A DNA stretch of 64,000 bases from Oscheius onirici (lineage: Eukaryota > Nematoda > Chromadorea > Rhabditida > Rhabditidae): the NCBI GenBank assembly GCA_932521025.1, contig OW051471.1, forward strand, positions 6,200,001-6,264,000. The letters are read 5' to 3'. Positions within the stretch are counted from its first letter, which is position 1; every line of letters starts with the position of its first letter. Below the pieces are notes generated by a model. The model had not been told where the DNA came from and searched no databases. It saw only the letters and a program-made list of their open reading frames with translations. Both the position numbers and the translations under genes were made by a program. Shown here in pieces: positions 37,028 through 50,200 of this stretch.

Positions 37028-37447
37028 TCTGTGCTGAACACAGGCGTGTCCCATCTGTTGCACTTACACCAATTGTCAGTCCGGTTGTAATCTTCCTCTC
37101 CTCTCATTCATTTTATCCAACTTATTGTTTTAAACCCAGTCAGTTCGTGAGCTTATAGTCAGTATTTAACATTGCCAAGAATCTCAAGCACGGGCGGACT
37201 CGGTCTACCCGAACAGCCAAGTATACTTCGTGTAATCTGCATAATGGGCTTATTTATTGTAATAAAATAGTCATCTCTTTCAAAGATTTGCGACAGCACT
37301 TTTATTTCTCAAATAGAGCGAACCCTTCCACCGATACACGTGGTCCGAGCAACAGTTGGCCCAGCTTGAATGAGTCCTTGTCAGTTGACTAGTCCTCTTT
37401 CTCTTTCTAAGCAATCTCATTTGCTTCAAAAACCATGTTTTCAGAAG

Positions 37448-39383
<1,936 letters not shown>

Positions 39384-39453
39384 ATCTTTATACTTAAGAC
39401 CGGCACTCTGGGAGGCACAATACCCGTACTATCAATACAAAAAACTACTACAA

Positions 39454-40754
39454 TTACACGAAGTCTACTTTAGAATCGGACACATCGTCCGATCTCAGAA
39501 GGCACTTGAATTTGCGGCGTATCGACTCTCGATATTTCAGACTCGTCGACCAGTAAATGAAAAAGTTGGCAGTAGCGTTAACCACAACAAGTAAGTTCCC
39601 AACGTCCACCAGAATTGCCTCCGCTTCTTGTCCGAAACTACTGAAAATGTGGGGTTTGATAAGTAAAAGAATGACTACATTTTGAGCATTTCGAAGATGT
39701 TGACCATTAGAGAGGTGACATTGCAGAAAAGAAACAGTATGATTACCAACAGAAGAACATTGGCTGAATTGTCCTTCTTTTTCTCCTGAAACAACACTTT
39801 TATTGGGCGGCCAAGAAGTTCAGCTTGCATCTTTCGGTTTCTTCCTCATCTGGACAACTATTCCAAAGGTTAGAATAGTGAGCAGAATAAAGGGAATAAT
39901 GGCCATGGTCAGTGCGTACATGTATCCTCTGAACGGAACGTTATTTCTATTCGGACTGAACCGACTTGTAAATGACTACGTAGTCCTCATTCAGTCGTAG
40001 TTCTGTTGGACACAACTCGTAAATAGTGACATTGGAAAGTGGGTGGAGACATTCTACCGCCTAAATTTATTTCTTTGTCTTTTTCAACTCTTAAAATATA
40101 CCTGCAAATCGGCAAACTGAACAATATTATAAAGAGCGACCAGCAGAACTATTCCAGCAATAAGTCGTGGAGCCCATACTCCCCGTTTCGGTATCACAGC
40201 CTCTCCTCCCTTCAAATTCTAAGTCTAAAGTGATTAACCTAAACAAACCTTAACAGCTACGTAGCAGTCGAATGCTGCCAAAACGGTGACATAAACCGAC
40301 AACATCTGAAATTTCGTTTTGTTTCAAAAGACAGTTTGAATAACCTGGAAGAACAGTCCGAGTGGAATAATTTTGGGGAGAAGGAGGACGAAAAGTTGGT
40401 CGACGAAAAATGAATGAGCCCGAAGGCTGTCCGAGGCGATGACCAAGATTCCAGCCATACAAACCCCTGAACCCATCTTTTGCTCGCGTATTCAGATCCG
40501 TGTGTGAGATTTCGTGAATCTTTCATCGGAATTCCGGGAACAGCGCATTAATCGTCCTTTCAGAACTTACCGACATCGCTACAGGACAGCGCAGCCAGGT
40601 ATTTACTGCTAGCTGATCCGCGTTGTTCGCAGAAGATAATGATGGAAAGGACATTGAAGACGAGACCGACCAGGGAGATGAGAGGAAGAGCTATTACGAT
40701 GAAGATCTGAAAGTTTCTTCCTTTAGTGAAACGCTCTTCAAGACACGACTTCAA
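39454..40754 (-). CDS. FMRFamide-peptide-receptor-like GPCR
   Basis: A seven-helix peptide receptor on the minus strand. TM1 is [21 protein letters not shown], followed by [12 protein letters not shown], helices in [18 protein letters not shown] and [20 protein letters not shown]4 [21 protein letters not shown]5 [21 protein letters not shown]6 [18 protein letters not shown] and TM7 [18 protein letters not shown]. This matches the invertebrate FMRFamide-receptor family, ending NxxxNFxIY in TM7. The usual DRY reads DCY. One intron begins with gcaag (GC-AG, about 39797-39755 on the minus strand). The rest are GT-AG and 30-105 nt. Stop TAA 39454-39456. The start at 40754 ([16 protein letters not shown]) may be a read-through of an acceptor, so upstream exons could exist. 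It is convergent with dihydropyrimidinase, 70 bp apart. Confidence 0.8.
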
Positions 40755-43700
40755 GTGTCGAAATTGACTGACAACCGTCTGGATGTGATTAATTGAACCA
40801 TGTTCGAAAAGTTGTTTGCCTCAGTTTTCTTTAGAACATTCTACATGAAATTGAGCAAGAATCAACGCGGCTTTTCCAAAGACAAATGAGTTTAAGAGAC
40901 TCATTAATTTGAGGGCGGACAGCCTTTGAGTGTCGTTGTGACATTCGGTTACAATCCTTTTGGATGTAACATTCTGAACAAACAAAAGTCTGTTTCTGAC
41001 AGTTGCTTTGACAACAAATATGTCGTCTTTTGAAGACCCTCCATTTTCCAGACAAAGAGAGTTCCCACATAATTATTGGGCGTAAAACGAGGAACGGCTT
41101 TTTGATGTTCGTCGTGGTGGACAGAGCCATCTGGCAATTATAGCCCTGCTGTTGACAACCGACAAGTCTTCCCGAGAGCTAATGAGTCACGAAGACACTC
41201 GAAGATTGTCAGCTGGTAACGGATTAATGAATGGCCCATCCAATACAGGACAAAAAGAGAGCGTCAACAGCTCTTTTCCGGAGATTTATAGCCTGAACTT
41301 TATGATATGGATCACCTAGGAGGCAAGCGCAAACCCATCATAACTCCGGGTATCCTAAACAAACTGATCAGTGATTCTCAAATATGCTTTTGTTTGACTA
41401 CTAGATATGACCCACTTCCTGCCAAAGGTCTTCTCAAGAAGTTACCACACAAATCCTCCTATCCGGAATCTCTCAAAGTCCAAAGGGTCCTTGGTCGGAC
41501 TGATGGCGTGTGCGTAAGGTTTAAAGACGAATTTAGAAACACGCGAATGAGCCGATTACGCGCATGTCCGAGTATATTTGTAAGTTCCCTCGAAGCTATT
41601 TAAAACGAAATTATGTTGTAGTAATTGAGTGCTCGTCTCAAGAGACAAAGTCTTTGAACTGAAAATGCTTTTTCCGGACAAACTCATGGTAAATTGCACT
41701 CGATTATCTGATTAGCCCACATGCTCAGGGTCTATTTTCTTTTCTCAACGGAGATCGGAGGAATTGATAAAAAGTCGAGATATTTCACGCTAAAACAATT
41801 CTAAATGGCGGTTGTTACGACCTATTGTTACGACCTAAACTAGGACTGTTGAGAGAAGGACTGCAACAGAATATATTTTCATTCAACTGGGAGAATTCAG
41901 AACAAGAATAGGCGTCTGTCCACAAAAACTCAAACTGGGAATCTCTGAACATCTCTCAATGAGACTGTCCAACTGTTTCAACCGAGAACTTGCCAAGTTA
42001 AGCTGTGTGGCGATGTCGTCTCCAACAAAATGCAAACATGTGCACTCCTGCATATGTCTGAAAGAAGGTTCGTGAGGTTAGGAACGGCTCGTGTGAGTCA
42101 GTTGCCCCGCCCCCAAAGAAAGGAAGGAGGTCCTCAGGATCCAAGAGAAACTGATTAACATTTTAAATAGGAGGAAAACCTCTGATGGATGTTTTGACCA
42201 ATCATCTCGCGCACCGTTGCGCCTCAAAGAAGGCGCACTTGCTGCCAAATAGAAGTTAGCACAGATTTCCCAAACTCACTAGTTTCTATTAGGCAATTTT
42301 CTCGTTTTTTTAGATAGGAGAACACGAATGTATCTATCCCTTACTCAATTAATTCTTTATCCTCTTTTTTTTTATTAAAACGCTAAGGGTACCCGAAGTG
42401 TAATTTGAACTTTTCAGCCTCTATGCACTGTCAAAATGCGAATCTGAGGGCAATTGTTTTATCAAAATTTTGCGAGGAATCTGGCTACCACGTCCGTTTT
42501 TTGAAATAATCCCCTTTTCACTGTTTTCAAGTCCCTCTATGATTTGACACTCGGAAGCCGTAATTATGTTATATCCTGTCGAGAATTTAGGCAACAATTA
42601 AGTTTTGAACTTGGAAAGTTCTATTACTGTTGTAGAGGTGCGAAATGGGTTACGACGTCATCAGACGACGAAGTCGGCTGGTCTATATTAAAAGGAAGAA
42701 TTCGCGTGGACTTCACTAGGGAGTAAGGATCCAGAAAAACGAATAATAACCAACTAATTCTGTTGGAAAGGAAGTCGACCACGCTCGGAATTGTTAAAAT
42801 CCGGTGTAAACAAAAAGAAGTCTCCGTGTTTTTCCTGGTAATCCAAGCAGTGACATGTTTTGCAAATGACACGGCATCTCGACTACTTTGGGATTCCATC
42901 GCCCACAGATTTTATTCCACGAATGTTTTCGCGGATATAAGAAGACAACTTTAAAAGCAGTACGACTATTGTACTATATATGTCGAAAGGAAAACAACTA
43001 CTGGAGCCTTTGAACAAGTTTTAATAGAAAGTTGGTCAGAGATCACGAGATATGTGAAAAAGAAGTATCCGTCAACTAGCTCTCTCCATTCCACTACATT
43101 GACCACAATTGAGAATACGAATTCTGATTGCGTCAGGGGATTATTTAGAGGCCACGTTTCATTAGAAAAGCGGGTTTGCAGACGGGAGAGGGAAATGTCA
43201 AACTCAGGGAATCCCTCATTCTATCATAAGTATCCGGAGTAATGGAACTAGTCTGAACAAAACGACCAATCTTTCGAAGACCAAGTTGTTTGGATTGAAC
43301 TTATACAATCATAACAACTGCATTACTGTACTAACGTTCACTTCTCAAACGGCATTCGTTGCGAAGTGTTCCGAGCGAAGAGACGTTGGAAAGTACTTTT
43401 TTAAGAATCCATTTTAAAACCGGACCACCGACAACAGCATTGCTTTAGAGAAAAAAATGGTAAAGTATATTAAAGAACACTACCACCCTCCCACCGAGAA
43501 TCACTAAGAAATGGTGGAGGACTCTAATTATGTCTAGCGGCCCAAGTGTTCATTTCTGCAAATTGTGCTCATGGTGTTCTTCTTTGAGTCTCTATTTTGG
43601 ACGCGTTGGCAGACATATTTCACGTTGCAGAGAGAGAGAGGGGTACATCGTGAGACTAGATCATAAACGAAGAGCAATTCTGGTTAAGGTTGGAAGAAGG

Positions 43701-44308
43701 AAGCAGCTGGAGCTGTTCGTCGGATGCCGTCAAGAGACACTTGAAACTAATTTGATTCTTTTGCAGGCAACACAGATTTTGAAGATTTTGGGGCTCAATT
43801 TAATGAACAATTTCCGGTTATTAGAAGCATAAAATGGAAGCAAAAAAAGTGAATTCCAAAGGTTAACAGGCCCTCTTCTTTTCTCAAAGCTCTTAAAAAA
43901 TGAATTCAGAGTTGTTGCTACTGGGAAAAGGTTACGTACTCGTTGTCAGGAGAAAAGGAAATCCAATATGATGTCAACTGAGTGTTTTTAGAGGTAGGGA
44001 TGATCCCCGTGTCCAGATATCGCTTGCTTTATTTTATTTTTGTCTTTTCCAATTACTTTCCTTTCAGTCTAACCCTAAACTAGTGAAAACTCTCCAGAAC
44101 ATAGCTCCCAAAAGGATCCAGAGGTCATACGTGAAGAAACCTTCCTATTTTAGCAGGGTCACTTGGAAGCAAAGTGACTGAAAGAAGCCGAGAAACGTGC
44201 AAACCAAAAGCCCTGTTGTCTAATTCCTAAAAAAAATCTCTTGGAAAGGATTTGATTTAGATAACAGATGATGTGGATGGGTTCATTATGCGCAGAAAAC
44301 AAGAATAG
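40755..44308. other. Gene-poor region
   Basis: About 3.5 kb with several 60-100-codon open frames but none that I can support. The best candidate is + 41307 onward (MDHLGGKRKPIITP), where a 55-nt intron could join a short basic peptide, but no family is evident. Minus 40831-41137 and 42624-42899 and plus 43530-43832 look like chance frames. The region may hold promoters of the GPCR and of non-coding transcripts. Confidence 0.4.
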
Positions 44309-45148
44309 CTACATCTTGACCGGAAGAGAGGGATATTGATGAGCAGACTCGTAAGACGGAGGAACATTGGCTGGAAGAACGGGTACAACAGACGGAGTGG
44401 GTTGTTGGACAATTTGAGGATAGATTTGGACAGGCTGTTGGATTACAGTCTGGGGAAGTGTCTGAACAACAAACTGCTGTTGGGGCTGAGGAATTATGAT
44501 CTGTTGGACGACGGGTGGTGGAGGCAGATTAGAATGAACTACGACAGCGGGTCCATCTGAACGACAACTCTATTTGACCGTAGAAAGATTCACCTCTGTG
44601 TTGGTGTTTGAACCTTTTGAAATGAACATCCTGAACATGGATGTCTCCTCGAATGGTCAGAGTTCTCATGTTCTGTGGCAAGTCTCGGTGATAAAAGTGT
44701 TTAGTAACCACATGTCTGTTGATTTTGATCTAAAATTTAATAATGAAAAGAGAAGAGAAAAAAGACTTACAACAAGAAACTCGTGACGATGTTTTATTTT
44801 CAAGTGAAAATGATGACCCGGTCTGACTGGGTTGAAGTGTCTCTCTTCTAGTTCCCATCTAAACGGGCTATTCTTCCCTTTTAAAGAACAACACACCTTC
44901 CAGCTTTGAAACTGTTCAGAATGATCTCTCCATGAGCGGGAACATACATATAAAGAGCAACACCTTCAGGAGTGACAAGCTGAATAATGAAACTCTTTAC
45001 AGGTCCATCGACGGGAGTTCCTCTCAGCTTGATAGAAGCTCCGTTTCGGAAATTTCCCGGAAGAGACAGGTCCATTGGACGAGTCTTCAAAGAAACTTGA
45101 TCATTTTGGAGGACGAAAACGAACCGGGGTCTGATGGCGGCGTGTCAT
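44309..45148 (-). CDS. Galectin A with Pro/Gln-rich tail, carbohydrate site degenerate
   Basis: One galectin fold plus a disordered tail, about 225 aa, five exons with 37-41 nt introns. ATG at 45148 gives MTRRHQTPTRPMDLSLPGNF. Galectin strands read IQLVTPEGVALYMYVPA, ILNSFKAGRWELEERHF, HFHLKIKHRHEFLV, KHFYHRDLPQNMRTLTIRGD and VHFKRFKH. The W and E-R part of the sugar-binding set is kept, but the canonical HxNPR is replaced by YMYVPA, so lactose binding is doubtful. The tail is rich in Pro, Gln and Val (VVQQIIIPQPQQQFVVQTLP) and contains a PPSYES motif, a possible WW-domain ligand. Stop TAG 44309-44311. No signal peptide, as usual for galectins. It belongs with galectins B and C about 14-17 kb away. 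Confidence 0.85.
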
Positions 45149-46068
45149 GATGCACAATGGTCTTATCAAAACCGTGATGTAGGGGTAACTTGTTCGAGAT
45201 AAGAGGACGAATAGCTTTGAGGTCAAAAAGAAACACGTCATTCGGTGGTTTGAAGGGGAGGACAGTCAGATGAAATCACACACAGATTGGAAGGATAACA
45301 GTGAGGTGAATCAGCCAGCAGTGTTCTCTGAGAGAATTGTAATTGTGCAATTTTTCAGCCACTTTGAACATTTCCCGAATGTTGAACAAGAGCAAGGTTG
45401 GCCTTCGTAGTTCTATTATTACAAGCGATTAGGTCGGAGGCTAGTCAAACACATAGGTGCCACAGTACTCGGGTTACGGACCGAGGAGTTGACAAAAAGA
45501 GTTCTTCCACCAGATGATCTATTGTTCATGACGTACGATAGATTTTAAACTCAAGATATCGGGTGAATCAGCGAATAGTTATCATATCATCACTATGTGA
45601 TACGGAGAATGACCCTGGTTTAGACCACAAACGAATATATAAAATGAAAAGAAAATGGTGAATTTATTAGAAATATTTGCTCAGCTTATCGATAAGTCAT
45701 GAACTGGTTGATTGTCGATTTTCGAACCCTTTTGCAGAAATTGTGTGGGTTGTTTGCTCAACGTCCCTATAAAGAGTACTGTTCCAATTCTGGTCAAAAT
45801 CAATGCAGACCTTTCGTCGATCAAGGTCTATTTCCTACAGTTACGAGAGTAAGTTCTCTAAAAGTAAACAGGAAAGATGAGACGTTTGTAATTGTTCTCC
45901 CTCCCTCCAAAAATTCTCGTCGTGACCACGAACACGCGGCGTAGTAGATTGTTAGAGCGTTTGCTCTGCTTGTTTCTTAAGCCGATTGGTCGTTTGCCGT
46001 TACCTTCGACTCGCGAGTACAAAAGGACGCTACCAGTTGCTAACTTACAGCGCCCCCTCCTCCACAAA
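45149..46068. other. Divergent intergenic region
   Basis: About 920 bp between the starts of galectin A and the YG/SP-rich gene. An open frame at + 45699-45944 (MNWLIVDFRTLLQKL...) has cysteines but no convincing splice partners. No RNA genes or repeats seen. Confidence 0.4.
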
Positions 46069-47827
46069 ATGGCCCCGGTGACCTCTTCATTAGCCATGTC
46101 CGATTTCGGACTTCGTCCAGAGGACGTCAAGTATTTCCATGTTGAGAGTAGAATACAGGGAAAGGGACCAGATCGTCTAAAGTACCTCGACATCGAAGGT
46201 TGAACCATTTAACGATATTTCCATTCGTTGATTTTAGGAAGATGGGTGCTGTCCGGAAAGTCAATCCCGTATATTTCTGCAGCTTTCAACCACCTCCAGA
46301 CTTTGAATGATGCCAGAGTTCCCTTCAGAGTAAGTGCTTTCAGTTATTTCACGATTGTTCAATCTAGGAGATTATTGACCAGCCATTGAATGCTATTGGA
46401 ATGGTCGGATGGACACCATCATCCCAACCTGTAGAAGTCCCGAAACCCAAAGCTCCTCCTCGTTTCATCCGTCCTCCTGTTGTCATTGATGACGAAGAAG
46501 TTCCACCCAGCCCGCGTGAGATCGTTCCCCATCGTTCTGCTGGTTACGGTAGCTCTCAATTGAGCTAAAGTCATATATTTGAATTGTAGGGCCTGCTCAT
46601 CAGAAGAGGAAGTTGAGTATCCCTGATCGTAGTCGCAGTGCCTCACCCCAGAAACAGCCGACTGCTGTTGTAACCGACTACGACAAATACGCCAAATACG
46701 AGAGACACCGTAAAGGTCAGAATATATATTATATTTATTTCTATGCAATAACATAGGCTGTATGTGGGTGGGGCGGGTGTAGAGGGAATAATACAGGTAA
46801 AATGTCTAATAGAGAGACAGGGAAGTGGGAAATAAAACTTGTAAAACGGGGAATTGGGAAGAAAAGCAAAATTTACAATGAAACATTATAAGATATCCTT
46901 GGCATATTCACCTCTGACTTTGTTTTATGAATGATAAAATAGCTCTGTTTGTTTTTGGAATCACGTTATTGGACCTCGTTAGTACCTGGAACCTGGACCT
47001 GGACACTCTGTGTGCAAAAAACTGGCGACGAAGATTAGTTCTTGGTTTGGGAAGAACGATTTTAATTTTGGGACCACGCGTTCGGGATTGGGAAAACATG
47101 AAAAACTAGTGTTTGTCAACTCGAGATTCAGATGATAGTATTTTTTGGATCATTTTGAGGTCGGCGACACTCCTTCGAATTTTGAGGGTGTCAAGCTGAA
47201 GGCTTTTGTGTCTGTCAGGAAAACACGGGATATTGAGATAGGAATATTTTCCCTGACGGAAAAATAGTTTGCGACTTTAATGATTCTAATTGCTGAAGAC
47301 CATTTGCAGACTCGGTTACTCGTTTTGGCACTCGTTGGGGCGATGCAGGATATGGCTCAGAGTCGCCTTCTCCCATTCCAGGTGAATACAACGACAGACA
47401 CCCACACAGAACCCCGTCGCTTTCGCCACGCAGTAGAGGCAAGCTCTTTTCTTTTCTTCACACTCGCGCACTAACAATTGTCTTGTTTGACATTCAACTG
47501 CAGTTACGTCAAAGTTGTTTGGTTTCTCAGGACGTGGAGATTTGTTCCAAAACACACAGAAACTTTTCAGATCGGTCGCTGAGTAAGACCGAGCTGTCCG
47601 TGCGGACTCCAACGGAGAAGATTGAAAATCTTCCGTATCGAACCGGAGGATATGGTAGTTACCACGACAAACGACAATACGAACTCAGTCCTCGCTCTAT
47701 TGGAAGTTATTCGAGCGACTCCGAGCAAGGATCACCCGTTCCTTCTTACGAAAGAAATGCTGACGAAGTGCTTCTGTTGGCATACCATTCACGCGGACGT
47801 CTTCCTCGTGTTCAAAGAACTCTGTAA
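46069..47827 (+). CDS. Unidentified protein rich in Pro, Ser and Tyr-Gly
   Basis: Not recognised. ATG 46069 gives MAPVTSSLAMSDFGLRPEDV. The first 110 residues look folded (FHVESRIQGKGPDRLKYLDI, GRWVLSGKSIPYISAAFNHL). The rest is disordered, with PKAPPRFIRPPVVIDDEEVP, then SIPDRSRSASPQKQP and YDKYAKYERHRK. After a long intron of about 590 nt (46717-47308) it continues as RFGTRWGDAGYGSESPSPIP and SLSPRSR. A GC-AG intron (gcaagc, about 47440-47555) leads to the last exon with YRTGGYGSYHDKRQYELSPR and SIGSYSSDSEQGSP, ending RLPRVQRTL at TAA 47825-47827. SP/TP and RS motifs suggest a phosphorylated scaffold or cytoskeletal protein. No signal peptide or membrane segment. Total about 330 aa. Confidence 0.65.
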
Positions 47828-47899
47828 TTCACCCATACGAATACATTCAAATAAATCAGAAAAGCAACTTTATATCAGTTATTGCTACTCTGTCATTTT

Positions 47900-49158
47900 C
47901 TAGTCGTGTCGAGACTTCTTCTCCGAGCTTCTGCTATTCTTCTTTCTGTTGTATTCCATGCTGCTTTTCTTCGAGTTTCTCTCCATCTTCGACTTTTTCG
48001 GTTCGTCCATTCGAGATCTCTTTGAGCCCTTCTCCGAAGACTTCTTCTCGGAAGAATCCTTCCTCTTTTGAGACTTCTGACTCGACTTTTGTCCTTCCGA
48101 GATTTTTCTCGAATCGTTCTTCTTCGATTCATCTTTTCTCGAGTTGTCCTTTTTGGAACCATCCTTCCTCGATCCATCCTTCATCGAACTGTTCTTTTTC
48201 GAACCGTCTCTCCTCGATTCCTCCTTCCTAGACTTTTCTTTTCTCGATCCATCTTTCTTCGAAGTGTCCTTCTTCGACTCGTCTTTTCGCGATCCATCCT
48301 TCCTAGATCCGTCCTTCTTCGATCCATTTTTTCTACTTCCCTCTTTGATATCCCTACGACTGGTTTCTTTCCTTCGAGATCTACTCTTCATAGATTTCTG
48401 TCTGGAACTCTTCTTCACATCTTTTCCGTCTTCCTCTTCCGGTTCTTTCTGCAACTGCTCTCGACGAGGCGCCTTATACACCATGTACTTTTCGGATCCT
48501 TTTTTTGACTTCTTGGCATTTTCTGCTCCGCTGTCCTCATTGTTTTTGACTTTACGAGCCGGGAATTTGAACGTCAGGCCAATTTGGACGAGACACAAAA
48601 GAACGGCACAGCCAGAAACACCACAGATAGAACGAAGTGGAATGGAATAGGCTGGAGACAGTAGAACATTGTCCATCGGTCGCGAAGAGATTCCCAGCAT
48701 GATAACTCCGACAATGTTAAAACATCCGTTGATCCCGAGCAGAACAGGGAGCATGAGAGGAGGGATGCGGAGAGCACAGAGGGTGACTTCGTTGAAGACC
48801 AAGGCGAGAGAACAGACCAACAGACAAAGGCCATGAACGACGTAGGTCACAATGTAGCTGGCTGTTCCGATAAAGGGCTCTGGATCTCGTGGTATAGGGA
48901 TCGTAGTCGTGGAAATGTTCGTAGAGTTGGTAGTCGAAGAAGAGTTGGTGGTCACGGTCTTGTTCATTGGAAGATGGCCGAGACTCTCATCGATGAACAT
49001 GTAGCCGAGGAAGGCGTTGAGCAGCACAACAATGTAGACAGTCTGAAGTTTGGTTGGTGGGTAGAACAAAAAAACCTAACGATTAGGGCTGTAAGGAAGT
49101 GGGAGTGGAGAGCAACATGGCCCATGGCTAGATAGAAAGACTGTGACAACTTGAACAT
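47900..49158 (-). CDS. Four-helix membrane protein with long Lys/Arg/Ser/Asp repeat tail
   Basis: About 405 aa in two exons with one 38-nt intron (near 49080). ATG at 49158 gives MFKLSQSFYLAMGHVALHSH. Hydrophobic segments are LITVYIVVLLNAFLGYMFI, TYVVHGLCLLVCSLALVF, LMLPVLLGINGCFNIVGVIM and SGCAVLLCLVQIGLTF. The loop between the first two carries several N-glycosylation sequons (NKT, NSS, NST, NIS), so that loop should face outside and the tail inside. The remaining half, about 220 aa, is low complexity and highly basic, with pentapeptide-like units such as SRKDG, SKKDG and SRKDE. Stop TAG 47900-47902. I do not know the family. The layout is tetraspan-like, but no CCG motif is seen, so it is not a tetraspanin. 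It diverges from the small Lys-rich gene with 94 bp between starts. Confidence 0.7.
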
Positions 49159-49252
49159 AAGTAGCTTTGAATTTGACAAGTCTAGTCAAAAGATTCTACC
49201 AAATTGAGACAGTGACTATCTCGTCGACTCCAGGGGGCAGTTAGAACTCGCG

Positions 49253-49699
49253 ATGTTCTTCCATGTCAACAATTTGATCGATTCGTCCATTATTTACCTT
49301 CTCCAATCCGTCATGTTCTTTGTCGTCGTGGTAGTCAATTGCGGAGCCAAGAAGCAGCCGCCGTCCACTTCGACTCCGACTCCACAGCCACAAGATATGC
49401 CGAAGCCGGTAGAACCACCGAAACCGACTGACAAGAAAGGCGAAGAAGAGGTCAATAAGGCTGAATCGAAACCGAATGAGAGGGACAAGATGACAGAAAC
49501 CCCGGACAAGGAGAAACCGGAAGATTCGCTGGATGCCTTGAAGCCGAAGACTCGGGAAGCGAATCGAGCCAAAGATATTGGAAACGAGAAAGTAGCCAAC
49601 AAGGGCGACTACAAGACCATGGCCATTTTGGACTCACCGGCTCTGGGTGACGACGTATCCATCAATGACATGGGAAAAGACAAGCAAAAACCGAAATAG
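49253..49699 (+). CDS. Small Lys/Glu/Pro-rich protein with N-terminal hydrophobic segment
   Basis: A single open frame of 148 codons. An ATG at 49313 gives a shorter form, MFFVVVVVNCGAKKQPPST, in which a hydrophobic run is followed by a Cys (a possible anchor or acylation site). The rest is disordered and charged (PKPVEPPKPTDKKGEEE, MTETPDKEKPEDSLDALKPK), then KTREANRAKDIGNEKVANKG and a C-terminal PALGDDVSINDMGKDKQKPK. Short proteins with a Cys-Gly-Lys-Lys start and a KTxEAN...ANKGDY block are, to my knowledge, typical of nematodes, but I cannot name a function. The start could be either ATG. Stop TAG 49697-49699. Confidence 0.6.
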   Translation: MFFHVNNLIDSSIIYLLQSVMFFVVVVVNCGAKKQPPSTSTPTPQPQDMPKPVEPPKPTDKKGEEEVNKAESKPNERDKMTETPDKEKPEDSLDALKPKTREANRAKDIGNEKVANKGDYKTMAILDSPALGDDVSINDMGKDKQKPK

Positions 49700-50200
49700 A
49701 CGAAGAATATAGAATCCACTTTAAATTGATCCCAAGTGTGTGTGTCTGTGCATTGAAACTCTAATTGAGGATAAGGAGAGGAGCTTTGTGCGCACAATTA
49801 GTTTTAAACAAGTCGCGACAGGAAACGCAAGTGCGCGAACGTAACTACTGACTCCTTTGGTAGATTCTTTGAAGGAACAGGGGGTGACTGGAACGGAGTG
49901 ACAACGAAAAGGACACTTATTGTGAGATTGAGGATTCGCGTAAGAACGAAGTATAGACGAAAACGAGTAACTTCTAAATTTAGCCCTGATAAGGGCGTTG
50001 CAAACTTTGTTCTGTGAAAACATTCTTCACTGCAGAATAGGTTCGTTCTCAGACCATCAGCTATGCACAAAATGAGGAAATGACCAAGTTCCCTAACAAT
50101 AAGACATATGCTCATTGAGCGGCTCTAATACCCTCCCGGAAATTCAATCGCCTCCTCCCCCGAGGTCTATTGGTAGTCTTGGTGCCGTTTTGAGCACGTA

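Noticed and set aside
41307-41603. Possible small peptide gene MDHLGGKRKP...
   Set aside because: No signal peptide, one doubtful 55-nt intron, and no recognisable motif.
43530-43832. 100-codon plus-strand frame with Cys and Arg
   Set aside because: No family resemblance, no flanking exons, and it lies in an otherwise gene-free region.
48068-48650. Long plus-strand frames rich in Phe, Leu, Ser and Pro
   Set aside because: Antisense of the Lys/Arg/Ser/Asp repeat tail at 47900-49158; the repeat composition keeps all frames open.
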